A stretch of 30,263 bases of DNA. It comes from a virus. The notes under the pieces are model-generated. The model saw only the letters and a program-made list of their open reading frames with translations, did not search any database and was not told where the DNA came from. This document shows, piece after piece, positions 1 to 7,132 of this stretch. The position numbers and the translations under genes were made by a program. The stretch is taken from the IMG/VR virus record IMGVR_UViG_3300043466_000488, positions 1 through 30,263 of that record. One strand, 5' to 3'. Positions within the stretch are counted from its first letter, which is position 1. The number at the start of each line of letters is the position of its first letter.

Positions 1-52
1 CTACTGCCGTAACAACGACAGTCTGCTCAATAGCATTGACATCAATTCCCAT
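1..52 (-). CDS. Partial CDS, N-terminal 17 residues of an unknown structural-region protein
   Basis: An ATG at position 52 opens a reading frame that runs off the left edge. It starts MGIDVNAIEQTVVVTAV. It begins 3 nt after the stop codon of the preceding 115-aa gene, in the same operon. The short alternating valine/threonine stretch suggests a beta-rich protein, perhaps a fibre or tail-tip component, but 17 residues are too few to assign a family. Confidence 0.55.
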   Translation of the reverse strand, partial: MGIDVNAIEQTVVVTAV

Positions 53-55
53 CTT

Positions 56-403
56 TTAAGGTTTAGTTACATCATCATAAACAATAAAATCACCAGTCAA
101 GTAAGTCTTTACAACTCCACCGCTAAATGCTACATTCATATCCCACACATAATTACCTTTAGCAATATCAATCAACTTGCTAACTGTAACTTGGTTATTA
201 CCTACACCGCCAATCGTTATGCCACTTCCATTGGTCAAAGTCAAAGCAAGAGTACCTCCGCATCCTTTACGGATTTGGATAGTTATTGTGCTACCCGATA
301 GATTCACGGGTGATGAATTGGATGTTATAGTGAATGCCTGACCCCAAGTGTCATTCCTCCACATTTGTATATCTAAAGTCCCAGGTCTGAAATCTGATGC
401 CAT
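56..403 (-). CDS. Small beta-rich phage structural protein (BppU N-terminal-like)
   Basis: 115 aa. The start region (MASDFRPGTLDIQMWRNDTW) followed by a NLSGSTITIQIRK stretch resembles the small Ig-like or BppU N-terminal folds seen in phage baseplate and fibre proteins, where a weakly conserved 'rndtw...dLtg.ti..qir' pattern precedes a beta-sandwich. It has no signal peptide or membrane segment. It is the last complete gene of the head/tail-completion operon and is followed immediately by another gene. A role as an adaptor for a receptor-binding structure is inferred from fold and position only. Confidence 0.6.
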   Translation of the reverse strand: MASDFRPGTLDIQMWRNDTWGQAFTITSNSSPVNLSGSTITIQIRKGCGGTLALTLTNGSGITIGGVGNNQVTVSKLIDIAKGNYVWDMNVAFSGGVVKTYLTGDFIVYDDVTKP

Positions 404-424
404 TTTCTTTTTCTTTAAATAGAT

Positions 425-871
425 TTATGATGGATAAGTGTAGTCCGTTGGAACTTCACACCTATTCTGCAAGTATGGTAAATCAAGAGCAATAGTCGCA
501 CTAACCCCTGCCAAATACTCGGGAGTATCTTCCGTAAAGAAGTCAAGCGTTACCAAATCTTGAAGCACAAAATCAAAATCGTTGTAGTGCAATTGAGCAA
601 TTATGTCCTGTGCAGTGAGTAATTGGTCAGACAATACCTCTTGCTCATTTGATTGCTCGGGAAGTACCCTATCGCAAAAAAACAATGTGAAATTGATTGT
701 TGAACTCTTGCCATTGATAGATGCACCCGTGAGGTCAAAAAATAAAGCGGGGTAGGCATTATCCGTACCCTTACTCAAAAAATCAAAAGCGTTTCCGTAA
801 AACGTTGTCTTGATTTGTTGATGGGCATTTCCCAAGTCCTCTATTATTTCTATCAAATTGTTTAGGGTCAT
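425..871 (-). CDS. Putative tail terminator/completion protein
   Basis: 148 aa, starting MTLNNLIEIIEDLGN. The pattern of an N-terminal amphipathic helix, a 'YPALFFDL' strand, an 'FTLFFCDRV' strand and a 'QEVLSDQLLTAQDIIAQL' helix resembles small tail-terminator or head-closure proteins of Bacteroidota phages. It lies directly downstream of the connector gene, where such a protein would be expected. The ATG at 871 is preceded by an A-rich leader. The family assignment is from memory of similar phage proteins and is moderate; no catalytic motif is present. Confidence 0.6.
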   Translation of the reverse strand: MTLNNLIEIIEDLGNAHQQIKTTFYGNAFDFLSKGTDNAYPALFFDLTGASINGKSSTINFTLFFCDRVLPEQSNEQEVLSDQLLTAQDIIAQLHYNDFDFVLQDLVTLDFFTEDTPEYLAGVSATIALDLPYLQNRCEVPTDYTYPS

Positions 872-941
872 CCTTTTTTATTTTTTCAAGATAGACACGG
901 AGTTTCTCTTGGTTCTTTTTAGTATATGTCTTATTCGCCAC
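783..941 (-). CDS. Possible overlapping 52-aa ORF (GTG start)
   Basis: A GTG at 941, 10 nt inside the 3' end of the connector gene, opens a lysine-rich frame starting MANKTYTKKNQEKLRVYLEK. It covers the whole 59-nt gap before the tail-completion gene and then overlaps that gene out of frame for 89 nt. The first 24 codons look protein-like (basic, helical); the overlapping tail does not. It may be a real microprotein or a remnant of a longer gene. Evidence is only composition and position. Confidence 0.3.
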   Translation of the reverse strand: MANKTYTKKNQEKLRVYLEKIKKDDPKQFDRNNRGLGKCPSTNQDNVLRKRF

Positions 942-1524
942 AACAACGATTTACGTTACCTTGATATTTTTCCTCAAAAGTTTTATACCTATCGCAATCG
1001 TAATCCCCTAACCAAATAGTCGTAGTATAAGCATCATTGTCAGGAACAATAGTGTCAACTCCCGTTCCTGGGTTAATGTACTCGGGATATTTAGCACTTG
1101 CTTGGGATTCTTGCTTCAAGAATTTAATCAACCTTTGTTTGTAAAACTCTGCCCTTGCCGAATACCTATTCGCTACATCTGCCAAATCTGATGCACTCGG
1201 TTCTGTTTGATTATCTCCCGTTTTCCTAATAACTCCTTTGTTATAGAACTGGTATGACAATGCCATTGGTAGTTCACTCATAACATAGTAAACCAAACAA
1301 GGTGTTATGTATGTATTGAGCAAGGTTTCTTCATCACAATTCAAATCTCCGCACTCAATCCCATCTTGTAACCTTTCATACAATGCCGTTCCCAAAGCTG
1401 GGAGAATATAGGCATCCTGTGCATATAGGATATCGGGAAAGACCAATTTAGGGTCAACGTTTACGTGCAAACCTGTTCTGTCTTTTATCGTATCAACCGA
1501 GATAAATAATATATTTCTGCTCAT
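931..1524 (-). CDS. Head-tail connector/adaptor (DUF6712-like)
   Basis: 197 aa. The N-terminus (MSRNILFISVDTIKDRTGLH) and the following 'DPKLVFPDILYAQDAYILPALGTALYERL' region fit the mostly helical head-tail adaptor family annotated in Bacteroidota phages as DUF6712, functionally like HK97 gp6. The central part is helical and the C-terminus is cysteine-containing (NRCCGE). It follows the portal gene by 1 nt, the normal place for a first connector that docks under the portal. The role is inferred from family resemblance and position. Confidence 0.65.
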   Translation of the reverse strand: MSRNILFISVDTIKDRTGLHVNVDPKLVFPDILYAQDAYILPALGTALYERLQDGIECGDLNCDEETLLNTYITPCLVYYVMSELPMALSYQFYNKGVIRKTGDNQTEPSASDLADVANRYSARAEFYKQRLIKFLKQESQASAKYPEYINPGTGVDTIVPDNDAYTTTIWLGDYDCDRYKTFEEKYQGNVNRCCGE

Positions 1525-1525
1525 T

Positions 1526-3514
1526 TTATTTCTTCTTTTTTATGACCACGTTTCGCCTCCACTCGTGCCTACATGATGGAGAATCTCCCCACCAACCACC
1601 GCCTCGGTCAAATACGGAATACCCAAGTCTTGCACTTAGCATCTCAATTCCGCTTCTGCTCCAAAGTCTATCCTCGCTAATCAATTTCCTACAAAAAGTT
1701 CTTGATGGATGCGATGGTGAATCTCTCTGATAACTTGGTACAATTGGTTTCCACTCATAGGAATACTTAACCTCAAAGGTTGTAACATCCATATCATCAA
1801 CCAACTTGCTCAGTGGTTTGGTCAACTTCCTTTCTTCAATCTTTGGGTCATAACTTACCGCACCCGATTCCACCAAATAAGACAAGCGACCTTGTACCAC
1901 ATCCCTACTTTTGCCAACCGCCTTCGCAATGTCATCAATGCTTATCTTCCTGTCCTTATCAATCAAAGCAAGGATTTGCTTGTCCAGTGTCTTGTCTATT
2001 AATACATCCTCTGCAAACGCATCCTTGGCACTAAAAACTGCCTTTGAATGGATTATGTTATAATCTCCTTTCGGTTCGCCAACCTCCCTAAAAAGTCCTA
2101 TAACGGTGTCCTCATCAAGTGCTGAAAAACTAAAGTCCTCAGTCATTGGGTCATCATCTATGCCAAGCATTGCATTTACCTCATTGTCGGTCATTCCAAG
2201 ACCCGATTTAAGCATTGTAGTTGCAATCTCTTTGGATATCTTACCCTGTGAAAACTGCCTAATAACTCGCATCAATTGTTGGTATTGTCTACCGCTAAGA
2301 TTCTTTAAGTTATCGTTTACCTCAATTTGCTCTTGATTCAAACTTGGTTGAGTTGCTTCAGTTGGTGCATATTTTGCAACATCAATCCCTGCCTTCTCCA
2401 ATAACCACTCTTTAGGTGCAATCTGCAACAATGCTGCCTCGCTTAATTCAAATCCAATAGGTTCTACTGGGATGATGCTAATTTCAGAAGTCGCACCTTT
2501 TAGGACCGCTAATTCATTGAATATTGATTCAAGGAACTGTTGTTTATCGTTTACATAGGTGTTCTTAAATATCTCATAAGAATCCCTCATCTGCGTTCTG
2601 CTTCCCAACTGCCCAGGTTCAGCAATACCAAAAAGACTTGGTGATGTTATTTGATGACCTGCAAACAAATTGTTTTGTATAATCAAATCAACCCTTGTAA
2701 AGTCCTCTTTAGTGATATCACTTGCACCTAAGTCCTCAATGATTGGTTTCCGTGCAGGGTCAGTTGTAAATGACAAGATAAACTTCTTACCATCACTACC
2801 GCTAAATCTATCCGTAAACCTCCTTTCAATGTTACGCTTCTCATCGGGAGAAGGTTCACCATTGGGAAGGGTAATAAGTTTGGATGCAGAGAATCCAGTT
2901 TGGGCATTCCCCAAAACGTGTCGTGAGACTTCAATATCAGATTCAATATAGTTCAATGCACCCATATAACCTGGAAGAGCATAGGTGTCCAAACCTGGTC
3001 TATATTCCTTTATGTAAAGTATCTGCTTCCCTTGTCTGACCTTCGTGTTGAATGCCATCATAGGGATTAACTCATCTTTTCTTTCGTTCCAATCTTTCTT
3101 GTACCAAAACTGTGTGTTATCAGCATTGGACCTAATCTTGGTATAGTCAATATGCAAAACATCGGTCAACTGTCCACCAGTCAAAGACCAAATTACTTCC
3201 AAGTAAGCACCTCCGAAGATTTCAATATCAATAGAAACCTTCCTTGTCAAATCGTTCAAAGATTCAAACTGATTCGGTTGTGCAATGAATTGGTCTGCAA
3301 CTGGGTCTGCTTCATCACTCTTCCATCCGTTCCCGATAATGTAGTTAACCTTTCCTTTTACAATAGCATTGTGTTTTGCACTCTTATTGTAAAGTGCCAA
3401 AAGATAGTTAGGGTAATCGTTTTTTTCACCGAACTCAATATACCCCTTGCCCCTCTTTTCTCTATATTCGGGTTGCCTTGCCTCTTGGAAATTTAATATT
3501 ACTAAATCATTCAT
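1526..3514 (-). CDS. Portal protein with C-terminal winged-helix and Cys/His domains
   Basis: 662 aa. Residues ~1-450 read as a phage portal: N-terminal 'YPNYLLALYNKSAKHNAIVKG', a central strand-helix core, and an 'NNLFAGHQITSPSLFGI' segment typical of the wing/stem of Bacteroidota phage portals. The protein then carries ~200 extra residues. Residues ~509-560 look like a winged helix-turn-helix (KISIDDIAKAVGKSRDVV, then a recognition-helix-like stretch). Residues ~583-657 form a compact domain with H602, R605, C608, a GGGWWG loop, C648, H650 and W652, reminiscent of C-terminal modules of MuF-type minor head proteins. The ATG overlaps the preceding stop (ATGA). Portal is likely; the functions of the extra domains are unknown. 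Confidence 0.8.
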   Translation of the reverse strand: MNDLVILNFQEARQPEYREKRGKGYIEFGEKNDYPNYLLALYNKSAKHNAIVKGKVNYIIGNGWKSDEADPVADQFIAQPNQFESLNDLTRKVSIDIEIFGGAYLEVIWSLTGGQLTDVLHIDYTKIRSNADNTQFWYKKDWNERKDELIPMMAFNTKVRQGKQILYIKEYRPGLDTYALPGYMGALNYIESDIEVSRHVLGNAQTGFSASKLITLPNGEPSPDEKRNIERRFTDRFSGSDGKKFILSFTTDPARKPIIEDLGASDITKEDFTRVDLIIQNNLFAGHQITSPSLFGIAEPGQLGSRTQMRDSYEIFKNTYVNDKQQFLESIFNELAVLKGATSEISIIPVEPIGFELSEAALLQIAPKEWLLEKAGIDVAKYAPTEATQPSLNQEQIEVNDNLKNLSGRQYQQLMRVIRQFSQGKISKEIATTMLKSGLGMTDNEVNAMLGIDDDPMTEDFSFSALDEDTVIGLFREVGEPKGDYNIIHSKAVFSAKDAFAEDVLIDKTLDKQILALIDKDRKISIDDIAKAVGKSRDVVQGRLSYLVESGAVSYDPKIEERKLTKPLSKLVDDMDVTTFEVKYSYEWKPIVPSYQRDSPSHPSRTFCRKLISEDRLWSRSGIEMLSARLGYSVFDRGGGWWGDSPSCRHEWRRNVVIKKKK

Positions 3515-3888
3515 CGTGTTATGTATGTATTGTCAACCTCGTGTTGTGTGTACTCAAATGTGGTTGATGGTGACAGTTTCATAATGCCCTCTTCAAGCAA
3601 TCCAGTTGCTTTGGTATAATCTACATTGTAGGCACTTGCTTGTTCATAGACATAGTACAAATACTCGCCAATATGACCCAAACTAAAGTATTTCGGTACT
3701 TTAATACTAAACTTGTTATACCTATCCTTGTAAAGTGATACATCGGCAGCATTTAACAAAACAAAAGTTACCTCATCCCGTGTGGTTCTATTCACGAAAC
3801 GGAATAGATAATTCGGAGTAGTAAGCGTTTGCTTCTCCGTTAATGTTAGGTAAATGTACTCCGTTGCCCCTTGTGTCAGTTGTATCAT
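3511..3888 (-). CDS. Small beta-rich virion protein
   Basis: 125 aa, starting MIQLTQGATEYIYLTLTEKQ. I choose the ATG at 3888 because the longer alternative (start at 3942) would begin inside a terminator hairpin. The 'NYLFRFVNRTTRDEV', 'RYNKFSI' and 'GEYLYYVYEQ' segments form an alternating beta pattern found in small structural proteins of Bacteroidota phages, possibly Ig-like. It overlaps the portal start by 4 nt (ATGA), so the two are probably translationally coupled. The exact virion role is unknown. Confidence 0.6.
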   Translation of the reverse strand: MIQLTQGATEYIYLTLTEKQTLTTPNYLFRFVNRTTRDEVTFVLLNAADVSLYKDRYNKFSIKVPKYFSLGHIGEYLYYVYEQASAYNVDYTKATGLLEEGIMKLSPSTTFEYTQHEVDNTYITR

Positions 3889-3923
3889 TGTATCTAAATA
3901 GGTAATCTGCAAACTTTTACCCA

Positions 3924-3951
3924 AAAAGAAAGGCATCCACAATGGGATGCC
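3924..3951 (-). terminator. Rho-independent terminator after tube-like gene
   Basis: On the minus strand a 7-bp perfect stem (GGCATCC/GGATGCC, 3932-3938 with 3945-3951) and a 6-nt loop are followed by TTTCTTTTT. It lies in the 87-nt gap between the tube-like gene and the next gene. Confidence 0.7.
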
Positions 3952-3975
3952 CTACTCAATTCTAAACCTTCCTAT

Positions 3976-4488
3976 TTACGCAGTAAGACCTGCAATTATA
4001 GAACTTGTAACCTCGGGAGCAAGTGCAGGTTCATTGCCAGTGAAGGTCAATGTGTAACCATTCCTATCTCCGAAGGCAGTACCAGTTGCACCATTTCCAC
4101 CAGTCAAATCAGCACCATTTACCTTACCGAGCAACCAATATTTATCGTTACCATCCTGTACAACTGCAAGGAGATTGTTTTTTGCCAAAAGCAAAATCTC
4201 GTTTCTTGTAGATGCTTGAAGTTTATTCAAGATGATTGACAATTCTTGTGCGTAAAAAACAGTTCCGTTCTCAACAGAAGCGGTGATGTTTTCGGTAAGT
4301 GAAGAGGTTTGCTTAACAAGTTGGTACTTGTAGAAAACCTTTCCTGCTGACTTAGTGATGGCAGTAACTACACCTGATGCTTCGGTTATTGCAGTAACAT
4401 CACCAAACGGAATAAACCATACCGCTTTGATGCCACCTATGGATTCTTTACAATCCAATACATATCCTTGTGTTAATGCACACGCCAT
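3976..4488 (-). CDS. Probable major tail tube protein
   Basis: 170 aa, starting MACALTQGYVLDCKESIGGI. The pattern 'ALTQGY..DCK.S.GGI', a beta-rich core, 'NGTVFYAQELSIILNKL', 'LLAVVQDGNDKYWLLGKVNGADLTGG' and an 'NGYTLTFTGNE' strand are typical of a conserved Bacteroidota phage virion protein, most likely the tube. The gene is insulated by hairpins on both sides (4508-4537 and 3924-3951), as expected for an abundant product. It sits directly after the capsid gene, so a capsid decoration role is the main alternative. Confidence 0.6.
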   Translation of the reverse strand: MACALTQGYVLDCKESIGGIKAVWFIPFGDVTAITEASGVVTAITKSAGKVFYKYQLVKQTSSLTENITASVENGTVFYAQELSIILNKLQASTRNEILLLAKNNLLAVVQDGNDKYWLLGKVNGADLTGGNGATGTAFGDRNGYTLTFTGNEPALAPEVTSSIIAGLTA

Positions 4489-4507
4489 AGTAATTAATTT
4501 TATAATG

Positions 4508-4537
4508 AAGGCAAGGGATGGAAACCACCCCTCACCT
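4508..4537 (-). terminator. Intrinsic terminator/hairpin after major capsid gene
   Basis: Read on the minus strand, GGGGTGG and CCATCCC pair around a TTT loop, and the stem extends to about 13 bp with several G-T pairs. A modest T-run follows. It is similar in sequence to the hairpin at 6158-6187 (shared GGCAAGG...TGGAAAC on the plus strand). It probably attenuates read-through or protects the capsid mRNA 3' end. Confidence 0.6.
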
Positions 4538-4546
4538 CATTGTTAT

Positions 4547-5497
4547 TTAAACGAAGAACTTAACAATCTCATCAGGGAAGGCGAAGTTAACGCCCATCTT
4601 GAATTCTGCTACAAAGCGAACTTGGTCAGCTTCTTTAGCGTAGAAGATTTCAAACCTTTCCTCTTCATTCAGAAGGTCAGTTCCGATGAACAGGTTAGAG
4701 ATACGCATTGCAACAATCTTACCGCTTCCGTTAAGACCTTGAACTGCGATAACCTTTACGTTAGTACCTGGGAGGTAAAACTCACTGTTTGCTTTACCAT
4801 CAAACTGGTAGTGATAAAGGTTAGAAGACTTCAACTTTACAGTGTAAGTACGGAAAGTATCCATACCACAGAAGATTGCGATATCATCCTTGTCAACTAC
4901 TTGGGCAGGGATTGCTTTGTAGATATCATCAAAGATAGAAACAACGTTTGCATCAGTGATGGCAGTCTCAACAGAACCGTGATATGCTACGCTATTAGCG
5001 TTAACAACAGAACCACCAGCAGCAGTAATCAAAGTTGTGATACCATCAAACTTGTTGAGGTTTACATCAACGCTTGAAGTTGAACCAACCCAAAGGGTTT
5101 TCTCAAGTTGCTGAGAAATCTTCTCGGTTTTACGCTTAGAATACTCTTCAGAGTAAACCATTGAATCGTACATTGAACCAGCAGGAAGTGCTTTTTGCAA
5201 GTACTTTGCTTCAAGGTCCTTCAAGCACAATGCTTCGTTAACCTTAATCTTTCCAACTGTAACTGTACGCTGGGTGAAAGAAGTCAGACCTGATGCGTTG
5301 AATCCGCAAGATGAACCATCTTGGAAGATTGCATCGGTGTCCATAATGTTGATGGTCTCGGCAGATTTAACACCTACCATAACGTTACCCTGGTCCTTAA
5401 TCAAGGATGCGGTTTTGCTGCCAAGTACAGAAGAACTAACAAGCAGTTGCTCGTTTTCTTTTGTATATGCTGCCAATGTTCCTACTGAAAAACTCAT
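4547..5497 (-). CDS. Major capsid protein (HK97-fold type)
   Basis: 316 aa. The order and sequence features fit Bacteroidota phage capsid proteins: an N-terminal region without a long delta domain, 'FTQRTVTVGKIKVNEALCLKDLE' (E-loop/strand region), a central 'WVGSTSSVDVNLNKFDGI' segment, and a C-terminal 'VRFVAEFKMGVNFAFPDEIV' strand set. It follows the scaffold-like gene by 30 nt and the protease gene lies one further upstream, the classical protease-scaffold-capsid order. A hairpin follows the stop codon. No SD-like sequence is present; the leader is AT-rich. Confidence 0.85.
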   Translation of the reverse strand: MSFSVGTLAAYTKENEQLLVSSSVLGSKTASLIKDQGNVMVGVKSAETINIMDTDAIFQDGSSCGFNASGLTSFTQRTVTVGKIKVNEALCLKDLEAKYLQKALPAGSMYDSMVYSEEYSKRKTEKISQQLEKTLWVGSTSSVDVNLNKFDGITTLITAAGGSVVNANSVAYHGSVETAITDANVVSIFDDIYKAIPAQVVDKDDIAIFCGMDTFRTYTVKLKSSNLYHYQFDGKANSEFYLPGTNVKVIAVQGLNGSGKIVAMRISNLFIGTDLLNEEERFEIFYAKEADQVRFVAEFKMGVNFAFPDEIVKFFV

Positions 5498-5527
5498 TTT
5501 ATTTAATTTTTATTGTTTGAGAAATTT

Positions 5528-6109
5528 TTACTTAATTGATTTTGCGAAATCAAGGAATCTTTTAATTTTATCATCCTTGCCTTCAACGTGTACATTAAAC
5601 TTTTCTTTGGGTGCTTCGGTAGCATTTGCAGATGGTGTGCTTAAAAGTTGCACCAGCACATCTGAAATATCACTCATACCCTTGCTGAATTTTGCCTCTT
5701 GGGATGCAAGTTTGGCATCGTATGCCATTTTGATTTCATCCAGTTGCTTTTGCATCTCTTCAATCTTCTTCTTCATCAAATCTTCTTCAATAGGTGCAAT
5801 CTCAACTTCTACTTCCTCGGGCATTTCTACCTCGGGAACTTTGATTTCTACAATGGTAGATGCTTCATCCAAAACCATAACAGAACCATCAGCAAGTTCG
5901 TGTTCACCAGCAGGGGCAGGAACTTCGTTGCCACCCTCATCTACCAGTGTAACCTTACCACCGATTTCATACTTATCAATCATAACTTTTGCTCCGCTTT
6001 TGAGGACATATTCCGCAAAAGATTGGAGAGGTTCAGCAGATGCAACAGGCAATTCACCCGCTTCTGCGAACATTTGTTTAATCTTGTTAATTGCTTCCAA
6101 AGTTGTCAT
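5528..6109 (-). CDS. Probable scaffolding protein
   Basis: 193 aa from the ATG at 6109 (MTTLEAINKIKQMFAEAGEL). The longer possible start at 6181 would lie inside the terminator at 6158-6187. Residues ~40-90 form a small beta domain (GGKVTLVDEGG, GEHELADGSVMVLDE). Residues ~95-150 are an acidic then charged coiled coil (EVEVEIAPIEEDLMKKKIEE), and the C-terminus is basic (KIKRFLDFAKSIK). Acidic coiled coil plus basic tail, placed between protease and capsid, is the profile of a capsid scaffold that binds the shell through its C-terminus. The beta domain is shared with scaffold-like proteins of other Bacteroidota phages as I recall them. Confidence 0.7.
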   Translation of the reverse strand: MTTLEAINKIKQMFAEAGELPVASAEPLQSFAEYVLKSGAKVMIDKYEIGGKVTLVDEGGNEVPAPAGEHELADGSVMVLDEASTIVEIKVPEVEMPEEVEVEIAPIEEDLMKKKIEEMQKQLDEIKMAYDAKLASQEAKFSKGMSDISDVLVQLLSTPSANATEAPKEKFNVHVEGKDDKIKRFLDFAKSIK

Positions 6110-6157
6110 AATAACTTTTGGTAATAAATAGGAGGCATTTTCCAATGTACCATATAA

Positions 6158-6187
6158 GAAAAAGGCAAGGTGTGGAAACACCCTGCC
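6158..6187 (-). terminator. Intrinsic terminator between protease and scaffold genes
   Basis: On the minus strand a 10-bp stem (GGCAGGGTGT with ACACCTTGCC, one G-T pair) and a TTCC loop are followed by TTTTTC. Stem halves are 6164-6173 and 6178-6187. Confidence 0.75.
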
Positions 6188-6211
6188 TAACCAAACGCTA
6201 TGAAAAAAAGT

Positions 6212-7108
6212 CTATTTAACTTTAGATAGGACTTCAAGCACTTTTTCCCAAAGTTGCTCTATCTTTTTGTCGCCTGTTTTCCTGTAATTAAACTGCCCCT
6301 CTACCGAGAATCCCCTTACATTTCCTGCCTTAATCTCTGCCCATACTTCGGGATTGTCTACCTTGAACGAACCAAACCAAGAACCATCAGGTACATCCTC
6401 AAAACCTTTCATCGGTTGGATGCCCCTAACCTTGTCACTGATAAATGATTCAAACATTGTAACCCCTTCCACGGATTGCCCCGAATCGTGCATAAGGTTT
6501 ACGTTTGCTTGATACCCCTTTTTAAAGTAACGTTGTGCAATCTTTTTTATCGTTTCCTTTGTAAATACCACATAATATTCCCCGTTGTGGTCATTGCGGT
6601 AGATAGGAGTATCTGCCAACATAAGCGGTCCACTTATGATTTGTTGGTCCTCATCTTGGATGACAAACTTTTGTTTATCTATTTCTTTTAGTTTGTTACT
6701 TGCCCACTCAATCATGGAAGTACCGCCCCAAGCATCCCACATAAGACCTCCGCAACCTTCAGAATATGGTACATCTTTATTTTGCTGATGCCTTTTGAAT
6801 CCGCTAATACGTGCAATAGTTTCCCTTGTCAAAGGTTCACCCTTTGCGATTTGGTTAGCACGAATCTTGCCAGTTGCCTCACCGCAATCTCCCCATCCGT
6901 TTTTCTCTGCCCAATCCAATGCCCTTTGTGCGTTATTCTTTGCACTTTCGGGATAGTCGGTGTAAGATTCAGCAAATTCATCTTCTGTAAAAGCAAGGAA
7001 CTGTCTTTCAATCGCTGGTCTGTCTACCAAACTGACCACATCAACCTCAACATCATCTTCAAGGTCATTGGTTATTTCTAAGTTAAAAATCGGTATATTC
7101 TTTTCCAT
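6212..7108 (-). CDS. XkdF-like prohead protease with an inserted domain
   Basis: 298 aa. The N-terminal 'VDVVSLVDRPAIERQFLAF' and the C-terminal half (residues ~147-275: 'ISGPLMLADTPIYR', 'YYVVFTKETIKKIAQRYF', 'NLMHD', 'GFSVEG') match the XkdF-type putative phage serine protease. H207 and S268 are the likely catalytic histidine and serine. Between these parts, residues ~51-142 hold a separate domain: 'YPESAKNNAQRALDW', 'CGEATGKIRANQIAKGE', 'ISGFKRH', 'GCGGLMWDAWGG', 'WASNKL'. I know this block as a recurrent phage module that also occurs elsewhere; its function is not established to my knowledge. The gene lies directly upstream of scaffold and capsid, so it should mature the procapsid. Confidence 0.75.
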   Translation of the reverse strand: MEKNIPIFNLEITNDLEDDVEVDVVSLVDRPAIERQFLAFTEDEFAESYTDYPESAKNNAQRALDWAEKNGWGDCGEATGKIRANQIAKGEPLTRETIARISGFKRHQQNKDVPYSEGCGGLMWDAWGGTSMIEWASNKLKEIDKQKFVIQDEDQQIISGPLMLADTPIYRNDHNGEYYVVFTKETIKKIAQRYFKKGYQANVNLMHDSGQSVEGVTMFESFISDKVRGIQPMKGFEDVPDGSWFGSFKVDNPEVWAEIKAGNVRGFSVEGQFNYRKTGDKKIEQLWEKVLEVLSKVK

Positions 7109-7132
7109 TTTTGTATTTTTTATAAACTATTG

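Noticed and set aside
3889-3942. N-terminal extension of the 125-aa virion protein
   Set aside because: It would begin inside a terminator hairpin; the downstream ATG at 3888 fits the family start better.
4355-6131. Long plus-strand open frames across the capsid and scaffold genes (up to 285 codons)
   Set aside because: They are antisense shadows of clearly coding minus-strand genes and are rich in serine/leucine, as expected for a reversed frame.
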